In this document: positions 33,379 through 44,600 of the stretch, piece after piece
How positions within the stretch are numbered: the stretch's first letter is position 1
Layout: each line of letters opens with the position of its first letter
Source: Viola odorata
Lineage: Eukaryota > Streptophyta > Magnoliopsida > Malpighiales > Violaceae
Direction: 5' to 3'
NCBI GenBank assembly: GCA_963691705.1
Contig: OY829538.1
Coordinates: 18,812,443 to 18,876,442, forward strand
DNA length: 64,000 nucleotides
The notes under the pieces: generated by a model
Databases searched by the model: none
What the model was told of the DNA's origin: nothing
What the model saw: only the letters and a program-made list of their open reading frames with translations
Translations under genes and position numbers: made by a program

Positions 33379-35671
33379 CTAACAATTATTATAATTATCC
33401 CATAATTGATCTGCAATATCTGCTCTAACCGCATTCATTAGTTGTTGTTGGGACATATCCACTTGAATACCTTCTTGTGTCACTGTAGCTTCGTTCTCGT
33501 TTAAATTTTGCTGACCTTCTGTACCATATTATGTGAATAGTCGATTAGCTCTATCTTCTATTCGAATAAAGTTGTATAGTGTACAATAAGCTAAAGGTAT
33601 TTTCCTTTGACAACGAAGAGGATAATTTGGAATGGACTTTAAGATTGGAAATCTAGCATTCAGAATGCCAAAAGCCCTTTCAATCACATTTCTCAATGAA
33701 AAATGTCGATAGTTAAACAATGCATATTTTCTTGTTATCCTTCCTCGTCCACGAAAATTATTTAAATGATACCGTTCACCACGATATGGAGCTAAAAATC
33801 CAGGAATATTTGGATAACCTACATCAACTGCATAATAGTTGATAGTGTGTGTTTTATGCTTTCTTTCCTCCTTATTTATTTCCTTATCTTGGGCATGATG
33901 CTACTAATTTCCCTTTGAATTCACCTTTTTTGCAGATCTAGACTCAAAGAGGATAATATGCTGAAACAACCCCTTTTTGGTGGGATTCTGCCATGGATTA
34001 TAAAGCGTCAGGATTAGCGTCGAGGCCTAGTTATTTCCCGTCATCGAGCCCTGGATGTGAGCCATGCTATCTAGCCCTGGACCCTCATTGGAACCATCTG
34101 GAGCCACAATTTGCCCGAGACTCGTTGCCGCATGTGCAGATATTTCCAGAAGGACACGCGAAGCAAGATCCACGCGGGATTCCTTCCAGATTCCTTTTTG
34201 GCCACCCTAGGAATATTCCTTAGGACACACACGCTCCCTTTGTACCCTCTCTTAGCTGTCTTTTGTCCTTTTGTGAGCTTTGAGGGTATATAAGCATTAG
34301 TTTTAAGGTTTTTAGGGAGAGATCTCTTATCATATCATAGAATCCTTTTGAAGGCAGCCGCTCACCTACTTTCTCCTTTCGTCTCTTCAGGATTTATCAC
34401 TCCCTTTTGTAGCCACCGCCGACATTACTCTCTAAACTGGAAAGCTTCGGCCGATATTTATTGAGTTTTCTTTCCCTTTATTGCATTCCTTTCCTTTTAT
34501 GCTTTATATTAAATATGTCTTTTTATTTATTAGTATGAGCAGCTAAACTTATCCGCTTAGCAAGGGTGTTTTGAGAGTTGCATAGAGGTAGTCACGAGGC
34601 CAAATCGTGCTTTACATATTCCTATTGTTGTATTTGTTTGCTTGCCATTTTTATTGCTAGATCTAGTTGGTTTTATTAGGAGCTTGATGACCTGCTAGTT
34701 TACCCTCTTAGATCTCTGTCATTTATTTGGTTATAACTAACACGAAGCCTTAGAATAGAGTAGACACTAGACGGATTATCATTAGCTTGGTTCGTTCTAT
34801 CTAGGCAAAGTGAGCGATTAGGGCGGTGTCGCGAGCCTGACAAGCTAAGAGACATCTAGCCATAAACGTGTTTTTCCTCATCTTCATGGGCGCTGTGAGT
34901 ATTGCCGCCCCGCTTGGCGCATAGGAGGACGGCGCAGCATCAAGGCTGCCTCATATGTGAAAACGGGGGGTAACTTCTCTTACGAAGGAAAGTAGGGAGC
35001 CTAAAGGTACCTGACCCCTATAGCGCGCCTACGACATAGGAATAAAATATTTGTGCGCCGATGCTGACTAGGCCTCAACGCAACCCAAGATAATCCCTTG
35101 CTAAGATTTCTCCTTATTGTTTTTATCTTATTTAATCTCCTATTTATTTTGTTTATGATTGTTATTTTTGTTAATTTTATTATTTCTGTCCTTGTTAGTT
35201 GTCTTGCCCTTGATCACTTTTGGTTAACCAGTTTAACCAACAAACCCCCCCTTGTGTTACTCTTTCGGTTGCATTTGTTTTGTCATACATCTAGAGTAGG
35301 TTGTCATCTTTCAATCCCTATGGATCGACCCTATTACCACTGTATGCAAATTAATTTGTGTATCTAGGCCTTAGGATTTAATATTATTTTTGACCTGTTT
35401 CGACAATGAGTCAATAGTAGCCTACAAAAGATAAATACAATCAGAAATTTATAGTAAACCATTAATGTAACAGTTAATAAATATATTATGAATTAAAAAA
35501 ATAATGTTTTACCAGCTACAGGCATAGGAAAATCATTATCTTGTCTTGTCAATGCATCAAGAAAGATGCGTGAATCATTAGATGTGCCTTCCCAACCAGT
35601 ATACACAAAGGTAAACATCATATCATGCGAACACGCCGCCACAATATTTTGAGTAACAAGTCCTTTTCTAC
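33379..35671 (-). pseudogene. PIF/Harbinger DDE transposase, broken
   Basis: Exon pieces are 35671-35513, an intron 35512-35422 (GTAAAA...TTGTAG), then 35421-35414, and after solo LTR B 33834-33379. The frame reads RKGLVTQNIVAACSHDMMFT, FVYTGWEGTSNDSRIFLDAL, YAVDVGYPNIPGFLAPYRGE, and FSLRNVIERAFGILNARFPI, ending ADIADQLWDNYNN. These are hallmark blocks of the DDE_Tnp_4 transposase (second Asp in VDVGYPN, Glu in VIERAFG). A single in-frame stop lies at 33529-33531, before the last 50 codons. The N-terminus, with the first catalytic Asp, was separated by the E1 LTR at 35672. An intron before the GYPN block is usual for the family. Confidence 0.9.
33840..35413 (+). mobile_element. Solo LTR, copy B of the TGATAGTG family
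   Basis: It starts TGATAGTGTGTGTTTTATGC and ends TTTCGACAATGAGTCA. ATAGT is duplicated at 33835-33839 and 35414-35418. Removing it and one ATAGT restores the transposase frame (TAC TAT TAT), which confirms both ends independently. It is 1574 bp with a GGTATATAAGC box near 34288 and is non-coding. Confidence 0.93.
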
Positions 35672-36177
35672 TGATAACTATAGAGGTGATTCCAGGGGCA
35701 TTTTCATCCTTACACTTGACGACAAGACCAGAATACTGTAGCTGTCGCTTGGGATGAACCACTATAGTTATCTCCCCTCTCCCTACACGGAATCCTAGGA
35801 TAGTCGACGTCAGCGGCGGCGGCGGCGGGGTGGGGGGGTCTCACTCGATATCTAGCCACACAAACAGCGTTATCCCATCCCAGACGATACAAGGCGCCAT
35901 TTGGGGGACTTCGGCGTTATCATACCAAGATAACGCCCACCCCCTAGAGGTAACATCCACTTCTTGCCTATAAATACCCCAACACTCAAGATAAAAGGTA
36001 AGCCTAAGATAGTTGGTTGAAACCCTGTCATTTTGCACTACCATACTGACTTAAGCATCGGAGTTTCTACGCCAGAGACCCCCTCCGGCGCTTTGCAAGT
36101 ACATCGGACGACGAGATCAACAACCTAGGAGGCCATTTTCCTCGCTTACCCTTCTCCAGAAGACTCGGATCTTATCA
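35672..36177 (+). repeat. E1 5' LTR, 506 bp
   Basis: It begins TGATAACTATAGAGGTGATT and ends GGATCTTATCA. The start aligns with the sense start of the E2 LTR (TGATAAC.ATAG, then GGGGCATTTTC). A GGC/G-rich patch lies at 35811-35837 and TATAAATACCCC at about 35969. The expected target duplication is TCTAC (35667-35671). Confidence 0.85.
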
Positions 36178-36178
36178 A

Positions 36179-36199
36179 AGTGTTGCTTTCATTGAGAGC
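36179..36199 (+). other. E1 primer-binding site
   Basis: AGTGTTGCTTTCATTGAGAG directly follows the LTR. The E2 counterpart reads TTGGTGCTTTTGTTGAGAG. This position is where a tRNA 3' end primes minus-strand synthesis; the tRNA was not identified. Confidence 0.6.
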
Positions 36200-36263
36200 C
36201 TTGGTTTCATTAAGTGAGCATCCTTAATAACCAAGTTCCATTTTTCTTGGAGAGTGAGCGATC

Positions 36264-38135
36264 ATAGCTTCTGACCCAGATTCCACACCCCCTCAACATT
36301 ATGGTAATCCACTTGCCCCCGCCGAGAACTGTTTCCTTCCATTACAACTGCCATTCCTACCACATCACAGGGGACTCCTTCTACGCAATTAGATTTTTAC
36401 TTTGGGCTAACAATGGGAGTACATCCTCCCAAATGAGCACTCTGCTGTCCCAAATGGTAGGATCTAGTTTTTCTACTCCCCCTCTAATGGGATCTGTGAT
36501 GGACAACACTAGCAACCCTCTGGTGACTTCTTTGATGGCTTTGCGTGCCCAGTTTGAACACCTAACCACATTAGCCACAGGATCCACTCCTAATGCTTTA
36601 GGATCCGTCATCCCCCCTCATATTTTATTCACCCCATCAATTGTCGCTGATCGGCCGTTATCACCCCTACTACACGAACATGTGACCTTGCCTACAACGA
36701 TGACTCCTGTCAGCCTTATGCACCTCACTTGCGGGCAAGTGGCAATTCCTGCACCGCATACGCATGAAATTCCTGTATTCCAGAGAGAGCAATGGCATGG
36801 TAAAGATAGAGGCAATTGGGAGGCAAGACGAGATGACATGTTTAGGGATATTTCCCCTAGACATAGCAAGAGATCTAGTAGCAGAAGACATCGAACTCGC
36901 TCACTAAGGAGTCATAGTCGGTCTCCCAGACGATATCATACGCCCAATCCTTAGGGACACGCGTGACATTTGGAGGTCTCTCCCCCCCGTCATCCTCGCA
37001 AAATCCCTGAGGATAACGCCGACCATCCATTTACTTACCGCAAACGGCTTCATAGAGTCAGTCGGCATGTGAAACTCCCCACAAAATTTTATGATGGCAC
37101 AAAGGATCCCATCTCTCACCTTAACAAGGTAAAAGATTTTGTACAATTCCAAACTCATAGTGATGCGGCCTTGTGCCAGATATTTGTCATGACGTTATCA
37201 GGGGTTACGCGTCTTTAATTTGAGGGACTCCCGGCTATATCGATTGACAGTTTCTCGCAACTAGAAGCAAAGTTTCGAAGTCGATTCAGCACAACAATTC
37301 CTATCAAAAAGTCTACTGCAGCTTTATTTGACATCCATAGGAAACCTCAAGAATCTTTGAGGGATTTTCTTAGTCGTTTTGATATGGAAATGTCGTTAAC
37401 GCCAGACATTACCGTTGACTTCGCTGTGGAAGCTTTGAAGCGAAACTGCTGTTATGGCAAATTACGCGACACATTAATGGTGGACCCCCCAATGACTTTA
37501 GACACGCTGAGGCTGAAAGCCCACAATTATGCAAAAATGGAAGGGGAAGAGAGTAGGGACAGAACTCAGAATATGCCACAAAATGCGCTCCCTGCTCCTG
37601 GCGCTCTTACCAATACGACTCTAGACACTAGCTCCATCGACGATTATGCTCCACGAAAGACGATATCCTTAGAGCCTAGAGCAGGCAGAGAGGCAATGTT
37701 CCAAGGGGAAGGCCTGGTAATTCCCCCGCTCAGCGACAAATGAATCCACTCAAGGGCAGGATCTATGATCCTGATCTCCCTTCCCTCATACTTTCGAGAG
37801 CAAATTTTTTGGCAATTGTCCAGCAACGAAAGCTACCCATCCGTTATCCAACCCCCGTGAAACCTGGGGTAATTATGGGAGGAAGAGAAAATGCCTATTG
37901 CAAGTTCCATAAAGTAAAGGGGCACGCCACTGACGTGTGCAGAGAGTTAAAACTGGCGATAGAACGTTTGGTGGAAGAAGGCTATCTTGGAGAATTTGCC
38001 ACCAAGGCTAGAGAAGGAGCCATGAGAAAATTGAGAGGCAGGACACAAGACGACGAACAGGCGTCCCCCCACCCCGCTGGGAATGATACCGCCCCTACGG
38101 GAAGAATTAGGGAAACATTAACAGTCCATGATGAA
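36264..38135 (+). pseudogene. gag: E1 gag
   Basis: The start codon position reads ATA (36264) where E2 has ATG. The frame is ASDPDSTPPQHYGNPLAPAE followed by frameshifts. The central retrotransposon gag domain is readable at 37020-37500 (HVKLPTKFYDGTKDPISHLN, then FDMEMSLTPDITVDFAVEAL, then KRNCCYGKLRDTLM), with a stop at 37216-37218. A CxxH..GH...C zinc knuckle (YCKFHKVKGHATDVC) lies at about 37895-37935, and a Ser/Arg-rich stretch at 36860-36950. It packages element RNA in an active element. At least three frame breaks make it non-functional. Confidence 0.85.
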
Positions 38136-38906
38136 AACATTTTCATCATCAACATCATAGCTGGGGGCACATCGTACCTCGATGAGCACACACAGCCAGT
38201 GTCTGCCGGCGGAGAAAAGAGGAAACGAGAAGGCGCGTTAACAAAGAACGAAGGAATAAGCGCTTTAGATCGAATGATATTGTCCTTCTTCGAGGAAGAC
38301 GAGAAAGGCATTGTTTTTCCACATAATGACGAGTTAGTGGTCACACCTGTTATTGGCAACCACGGAGTTAGAAGAACTCTTGTCGATAACGGCAGTGCGG
38401 TAAATTTATTTTCACTGGAGGCCTATAACCTCATGAAGTGACCTGCTAGCGAGTTGACGCCGTGCAAGAAGTCGATAATTGGGGTAGACGGAGTCCCTAT
38501 CCTAGTAACGGGAGTTACTCTTTTTGCCACATACTTCAGAGAAGACACGTCAAAAAGATCAAGAATTGTTGTTCTTGGTCGTAGACCTTACCCTGCCCTA
38601 TAACGCCATACTTGGGTGCCCTTTCCTCAATAATTTTGGTGCTGCAATCTCTCAAAAACACTTAAGGCTAAAATACCCCTCGTGGGACGGAGCAGTCTCC
38701 ATCAAAGGCGACCAAAAATTAGCAGCCGAGTGGTATCTACTCATGACACAAAAGAACTGTGATAGGTATGTGTGTGTTACGGCGGATCCCTTTGAACAGA
38801 AAGAGGAAAAACGTACCCAACCAGTGGATAAGATGGTGCCTGTCCCTGTTAGTGGGATTAAGGGGGTAAATTTCTCAGTTAGCGAAAAGCTAAGCCAGAA
38901 GAGAGA
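38136..38906 (+). pseudogene. pro: E1 aspartic protease
   Basis: The catalytic motif VDNGSA at 38382-38399 keeps its Asp. The flap/strand region LFLVVDLTLPYNAILGCPFL lies at about 38560-38630. A TGA at 38439-38441 (Arg in E2) and a frame change near 38540 break the frame. The enzyme would cut the Gag-Pol polyprotein. Confidence 0.8.
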
Positions 38907-39815
38907 GTGCAGTTGGCTCGTTTATTGAATAAATACAAAGGGAAATTCACTTGGAAACCTGAGGACATGCCTGGCATCTCACGGGAGGTAGCGGAACATC
39001 GACTTAACGTCAATCCTTGCGTCAAACCAGTTCAGCAGAAGCGACGAGCATTTTCTATGGAAAAGGTGATAGCCATCGACAGAGAAGTGTCGAAGCTCTT
39101 AGACGTAGACTTTATCTGAGAAGTCCAACACCCGACTTGGCTAGCTAACCCCGTCCTTGTTCCAAAGCCCAATGGAGAGTGGTGCATGTGTATCAACTTC
39201 ACTGACCTGAATGAAGCATGTCCTAAGGACTGCTACCCGCTCCCTCGAATTGACCAATTAGTCGACTAGATTGCCGGGTATGCTTATCTAAGTTCCTTAG
39301 ATGCCAACTCTAGATATCATCAAATTCCCATGGCCATCGAAGATGAAGAAAAAACCCCTTTTATCACCCCAAAGGCCACCTACTATTATAAGGCAATGCC
39401 GTTTGGATTGAAAAATGCTGGGGCGACTTTCCAACGCATGGCAAACAAAGTTTTAGAGAAGCAAATCGGAAAGAAAATTGAAGCCTACGTGAATGATCTA
39501 TTGGTCAAGAGTCAAAGTTTTGAAGACCACTTAACAGACTTGGAAGAGGTGTTTAAGGTAATGAAGTACAGGATGAAGCTGAACCCTCGCAAGTGCATGT
39601 TCGCATTTCAAACGGGTAAGTTCTTGGGTTATGTGGTCAGCCAGAAGGGTATCCAACCCAATCCGTCAAAAATCAAAGCCATCCTAGATATGATATCTCC
39701 TCAAACCATCAAAGAGGTGCAAACGCTTACAGGACACGTTATCGCTTTAGGGCAGTTTATTTCCAAACAGGGGGAGAGATATCTACCATTCGTCAAAGTC
39801 ATACGAAAAAAGGCT
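38907..39815 (+). pseudogene. E1 reverse transcriptase
   Basis: RT blocks are all visible: MPGISREVAEHRLNVNP, VLVPKPNGEWCMCINFTDLN, YHQIPMAIEDEEKTPFITPK and MPFGLKNAGATFQRM. The catalytic box at 39486-39497 reads YVND instead of YVDD, so one metal-binding Asp is lost. Stops are at 39117-39119 (TGA) and 39267-39269 (TAG). Thumb-region KFLGYVVSQKGIQPNPSKI follows. Confidence 0.9.
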
Positions 39816-40330
39816 CCCTTTGGATGGACTGAAGAGTGCGAAGAGGCATTCATCAGCCTAAAAGCCTACCTTTCATCTGATCTGGTACTAACAAGGCCAG
39901 AGTTGGGCGACACTCTGTGCTTGTATCTGGGTGTTGCTAAGGAAGCGGTTAGTGCCATCCTTGTGCGAGATGACAATCATGTTCATCGCCTAGTATACTT
40001 TGTTAGTCATGTCATGAAGGACGCCGAGCTATGGTATGCCCGTATTGAAAAAGTAGCATTTGTGTTGGTACAGGCCACGTGAAAAATGACCAGATATTTT
40101 AAGGCTCACCCCGTCATCGTACTTACCGACCAACCTTTGAAAATGATTTTCAGAAAGCCTGAGTCTTCAGGAAGGATGCTGATTTGGGCCATTGAGCTCG
40201 AACAATTTGGGCTACAGTATAAAGCCCGACCATCCATAAAAGCTCAAGTCTTAGTGGACTTCATCGTTGAGTGTACTTTTACACAGGATCCGTTGACAGA
40301 CTTAACCGAGGAAGAAAGAGATGACTTGGA
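39816..40330 (+). pseudogene. E1 first (retroviral-type) RNase H
   Basis: Readable as FGWTEECEEAFISLKAYLSS, YLGVAKEAVSAILVRDD, FVSHVMKDAELWYARIEKVA and HPVIVLTDQPLKMIF. This domain is followed by a second RNase H, the signature of the Tat lineage. A TGA sits at 40080-40082. In this lineage the first domain is often degenerate. Confidence 0.82.
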
Positions 40331-40889
40331 TCTCCCATTCCCTAAAACTTACACCGACTTGTGGGTTGTCTACGTGGATGGGGCAAAGAATCAAGAACTA
40401 GCTGGAGCAGGAATCTTAATAACGGGACCGTAAGACATACAAATGCGATATGCCATCAGAATTCTACAACCATTATCCAACAATGCGGCAGAATGCGAGG
40501 CGCTACTAGCCGGACTCAGGATAGGGAAGAATCTTTCCACAAAAGCCATACATGATGCTGGAGAAATGGGAGATTTGCGGCTATTGATACATGGAGACTC
40601 CAAGCTAGTTATCGATCAAGCCTTGGGTAACTCTCAAGCTAAAGAGCCCATCATGATTCAATACCTCGCTAAAGTAAAACACGAGTTGACAGAAATAAGA
40701 AAAAGAGGCATACAGGTCAGTATCGAGCATGTTCCTCGAGAAGATAACGCTGAGGCAGATAATCTCGCCAAAATCGTAGCAAACCCGGAAGCACCCATAC
40801 CCACTGGCGTGTATTACGAGGAAATCTCTGTGCCTTCCTTCATGGAGGAACAAGCATCTCTGTGTATTGAAGAAATCCAAGATGATTGA
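40331..40889 (+). pseudogene. E1 second, archaeal-type RNase H
   Basis: Motifs: VVYVDGAKNQELAGAGILIT (first Asp), NNAAECEALLAGLRIG (Glu), GDSKLVIDQ (Asp) and HVPREDNAEADNLAK (last Asp). This is the plant Tat-lineage archaeal-type RNase H, acquired in addition to the ancestral domain. Stops are at 40431-40433 (TAA) and 40887-40889 (TGA). The active-site residues themselves are kept. Confidence 0.85.
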
Positions 40890-42125
40890 CGGATCCCTGT
40901 AATAAATTTTTTGAAGCACGATGAATTGCCCACAGATAACGCGGAAAAGAAAAAAGTATTGAAAAGGGCAGCACGATGTACATATTATGACGAAGAATTG
41001 ATCCGGAGATGTTTCTCTCATCCCGCCGCCAGGTGTATAACGGAGCAGGAAGGCCTCCACACCCTGCGTGAGATCCACGAAGGAATATGTGGCATGCATG
41101 TGTCTGGCGGTACCTTGGCCACACAAGTTTTTCAGGCAGGATTTTATTGGCCTACCATTCGCAGGGACTGCGAGAACTTTGTCCGCACCTGTCAGAAATG
41201 TCAAGAGTTCGCTAAGATTCCTCGAAGACCTGCCACGGAGATCTCGGGAATCATTGCGCCTTGCTCCTTTGCCAAGTGGGGAATTGATATTCTAGGCTCG
41301 TTTCCAAAAGCAAGATCTCAGTTGAAGTTTGTGGTCATAGCAGTGGACTACTTCACAAAATGGGTAGAAGCAGAAGTAGTGGCCGTTATCACAACGGAAA
41401 AGATATGGCATTTTTTCAAACATCAAGTTATCATGCGATTTGGTATACCACGTGTGCTAGTCAGCGATAATGAGACACAATTTACCAGTCAATTTTTTAG
41501 AGAACAATGTACGGAGTTCCAGATCGAGCAAAGATTTTCTTCTGTAGCCCACCTGCAGACTAACGGACTCGCAAAGGTAACTAATCAAAGCATCCTTAGT
41601 GGTATCAAGAAGAATTTAGAGGTTGCCAAAAAGAAGTGGGCAGATGAGCTACCGTATGTGATGTGGGTATATCGAATGACCGTCAAAACCAGTACCGGAG
41701 AAACCCCCTTCGCATTGGCTTTTGGAATTAAGGTAGTCATGCTAGTAGAAATCGGGCCCTTAAGTTTGCGAGTGGCATATTTCAGGGAAGAGATAAACGA
41801 AGAAAGATTACGGGCAAATCTCGACGCGTTACCAGAATTGCACAAAGCAACCCTTGTGAAAACGATGCATTATAAAAGAAAGATGGCACAATATCACAAC
41901 AGGCGAGTCAGGTAACGCTTGCTAAAAACAAGAGACTTGGTGCTTAGGGACAAACGAGCAGCAGGACAACGCATGTGGAAACTCAGCCCCAATTGGGATG
42001 ACGACCCATATCGCGTAACCCGCGTTATTGGAAAGGGAGCATATCACTTGGAAACACTTGACGGTACTCCCTTACCCAATTCTTGGAACATAGCCCATTT
42101 AAAATTATACCATGCTAGAATTTGA
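40890..42125 (+). pseudogene. E1 integrase
   Basis: The HHCC zinc finger is present (HTLREIHEGICGMH...CQKC). The core has WGIDILGSF (Asp) and LVSDNETQF (Asp, with G to E next to it). The catalytic Glu is changed: the segment reads GLAKVTNQ where E2 has GQAEVTNR. The C-terminal domain ends SWNIAHLKLYHARI at 42125. There is no chromodomain. A TAA is at 41913-41915. Strand transfer would be abolished. Confidence 0.88.
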
Positions 42126-42224
42126 AATGCTTCTGTAAGTTTTGGCTAACGATAATAATATGTGTTAACGATCAAATCGAGAATATTTCGTGTTTTCTGG
42201 TTAATAACGCGCAGATAATGAAGG

Positions 42225-42565
42225 GTGCCAGGAGTGAAAATCCTATCCTTGTGACAACCTATCCTGATCAGACGGCTCACTAAGACGAGGCACGCCCTGG
42301 CACACTTAAAGATTCAATGCCGGGAGTGAAAATCCTATCCTTGTGACAATCGTGCTAACATAGACGGCTCACTAAGACGAGGCACGCCCTGGCACCCCCG
42401 GAAATGAAAATTCTATCCTTGTGACAACCGTGCTAACATAGACGGCACATTAAGAAGAGGCACGCTCCGTGGAAATAAAGACTCAATGCTTGGAAGTAAA
42501 AATCCTATCCTTGTGACAATCGATCCTGATCAGACGGCTCACTAAGACGAGGCACGCTCCAGGCC
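42225..42565 (+). repeat. E1 3' minisatellite, 4 copies of 78-92 bp
   Basis: GTGAAAATCCTATCCTTGTG starts copies at 42234, 42326, 42404 (degenerate) and 42496. Each is followed by GACGGCTCACTAAGACGAGG and CACGC. Spacing is 92, 78 and 92 bp. The same core is repeated in E2 at 51400-51900. Confidence 0.92.
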
Positions 42566-42912
42566 GATCGTTGAAATTTAAAGCAAAAGAAATGTCCCAG
42601 CAAGTAACCGGAAGATAAATACCCGACTAAGTGGCTGGATGAGTAATGCCCCAGCAAGGCCGGATCCAGCGAGGCTGGATGAAAAAAGTGATATGAGTAA
42701 TGCCCCGACAAGGCCGGATGAAAAAAAGTGATACAAGTAATATCCCGGAAAGTCGTGGAAATATTGAAATAATAAAGGGACCAACGCCTGCGGAGGCTGT
42801 GAAATCATATAGATGCTCTACCATCTTGATGAATCACATTCACGAAATGTTATCAAGTAGTTCCATTGTCAATTCTAGCAATCCTCTCGAGCATATGTTA
42901 TCTTCTATTTAA
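42566..42912 (+). other. E1 3' region left of the E2 insertion
   Basis: It contains a short degenerate duplication around GAGTAATGCCCCAGCAAGGC (42640 and 42700). No gene is seen. GGAAG at 42913-42917 is the left target duplication of E2. Confidence 0.6.
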
Positions 42913-42917
42913 GGAAG

Positions 42918-43506
42918 TGATAAGATTCTGGCTGTTGGTGAAGGGTAGAAGGGGACAATGACTCATTGGATTCCACGCCCACGGTTGTCCGGTGTACCTG
43001 TAGGGCGTCGGGAGGGGGTCCCGGCGTAAACACTCCAATGCTTAAGTTAGTATGAGTAGTCAAAGTAGTAGAGCTTTTGCTAGCAATCTTAGGCTTACCT
43101 CCTTCCTTAATTATAGGGGTATATATAGGCGAAAGGCGGGGTGTTTTCTGGGGGCTCGGTCATAGAGGGCGCTAACGGGTCTGTCAGGTGGTTGACATTC
43201 CCCGTCAACGGTGTGCTATCGTTGCGTTAGATATATATATATATATATGGGGGTAGGTGTTACCTAGGCAAGGTAACGCCTACCTTCCTCAAGGAACGAC
43301 GAGCTCAGCCTGGGACGGGATAACGCCTGGTCATGACAAAGTGACCTCGTGGGACCCCCTCTGTTGATGTCTACCATCCCAGCGTTGATTGCTCGATAAA
43401 GGGCGACAACCTCGAGGTTGTCCACCTGGTAGGCCTAACAACGTTCTGTCCCTATCATGGGGTGTTAAGACGAAAATGCCCCCAGGCGTTAGGCCTATTG
43501 TTATCA
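42918..43506 (-). repeat. E2 3' LTR, 589 bp
   Basis: On the + strand it reads TGATAAGATTCTGGCTG at the left and GGCCTATTGTTATCA at the right. It contains (AT)9 at 43231-43248 and, in the element sense, a TATATATACCCC promoter box near 43117-43128. The right end faces the antisense ORFs. Confidence 0.93.
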
Positions 43507-43652
43507 TAAGCCCAACTGAAAATGAGCCCGAGTGTTCACCAAGGGCTAACGCTTCATCTACGGCCTCAACATCGTGCCTGGTGGTCTTTGAGATAACGGG
43601 GTGGTTTATTTTCCAAGGGACTCTTCTTCTCAATCAGTTACTTCTTTGGACC

Positions 43653-43659
43653 TATAAAT
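43653..43659 (+). promoter_or_regulatory. TATA box of the first antisense ORF of E2
   Basis: TATAAAT, 65 bp before the ATG at 43718 and on the strand opposite to gag-pol. Confidence 0.5.
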
Positions 43660-43717
43660 TGATCTTCCACCGCATCAATTTTTCACATCTTTTTGCACTT
43701 TTCTCAGCACTTTTATC

Positions 43718-44101
43718 ATGGACAACCTTACTAAGAACTTCTTGATCTCCAAATCTTATACTCTGAGGAATCTTAATGATGGCGACGTCAGCTTTCTGGA
43801 GAACATGCTGACCAAGATCTCCGAGGATATTCTAGAGCTCCAGGGGATGATGACTCCTCTGCAGTCTAGGTTGGGTGCGGTTTCTTTGGAGGATTTTAAC
43901 CCTCTAGAGAATGTGTCGAAGTTGGCTGCTGCTGTCTCTCACATCGAGGTGGTGATCGCCACGCTGCGATAGAGGAAGGACCTGCTGGGGTGCTACTTGA
44001 AGGGCATGAGGATTTCTTCCTCTGAGATGACCTCCATGACTGATGCCCTGAGAGAGATCCCTACTCTGTTGGAGGACGACGATGCTGGGTCTCATGCCTA
44101 A
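43718..44101 (+). pseudogene. E2 small antisense ORF 1 (coiled-coil type)
   Basis: ATG at 43718. The frame MDNLTKNFLISKSYTLRNLN runs 84 codons to a TAG (43970-43972) and continues in the same frame for 42 more codons to TAA at 44101, ending DDDAGSHA. The sequence is Leu-rich and helical (VSFLENMLTKISEDILELQG). No family was recognised. It lies between the E2 3' LTR and the other antisense genes, downstream of its own TATA box. The internal TAG could be a CAG decayed by one C-to-T change. If that is right the intact protein was about 127 residues. No copy in E1 is visible because that part of E1 is beyond the window. Confidence 0.55.
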
Positions 44102-44600
44102 CTGCTGACCGCCGTCCCTTTGTTTTTATCTTTTCTGTGTACGCGCATAGGTGTTAAGGCCATGAATGAATAAAGTGTTGTTTTAGTTTATTTCGCCATC
44201 TTCTATTTTCCATGTCTTGCTGCTTGTTGTGCCAGTTGGGAGCGGCTGCTGTAAACCCACCCGAAAATGAGTCTTTCTCGGGATGTAGTGTTGCAGTGGT
44301 CGTATTCTGGAACTCGGCCATAAATGTTTTGCTCAACCGTTCTCTGCGCCGCCTTTCTAGTGGTAGTTGGTTGGGCGGTTTTTTGGTGCCTTTTGATTGG
44401 TGCATTTTTCGAGCAGGCGTGCCTATGCCGGATCGGATTCTGCAATTATGGTTGCTCTTTTTTTGGCGCATTAATTGCTTCCCAGGGGCACACGAAGAGA
44501 TCAGAGTATCTCTTCACTGTGGCTTATTTAAAGAAGTTTCTTTCCTTTTTCCATCTCATCTTCTTCTTCCTACTTCTCTACTTCAATTGTTTGTGAATCA

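Larger units (their letters stand above)
32903..35671 (-). mobile_element. PIF/Harbinger transposon, truncated by E1
   Basis: The left end is placed at GACTGCGTTTCAC after TTA (32900-32902), just beyond the 3' end of the transposase. The other end would lie beyond the E1 insertion, outside the window. It contains the transposase pseudogene on the minus strand and solo LTR B. The left end is a proposal because the partner TIR is not visible. Confidence 0.6.

Noticed and set aside
33993..34293. Plus-strand ORFs with Cys/Pro-rich products
   Set aside because: Entirely inside solo LTR B. Copies A and C do not keep the frame.
35493..35762. Continuous 89-codon ORF including MVHPKRQLQYSGL
   Set aside because: The first 30 codons are E1 LTR sequence. 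Only 35671-35513 belongs to the transposase exon.
42918..43506. Initially taken as the 3' LTR of the plus-strand element E1
   Set aside because: Its orientation is opposite to the E1 5' LTR, and its partner with matching target duplication is at 57768-58412, so it belongs to E2.
43331..44471. Minus-strand ORFs opposite the small antisense ORFs and LTR
   Set aside because: Shadows of LTR sequence and of the plus-strand frames; no promoter or domain.
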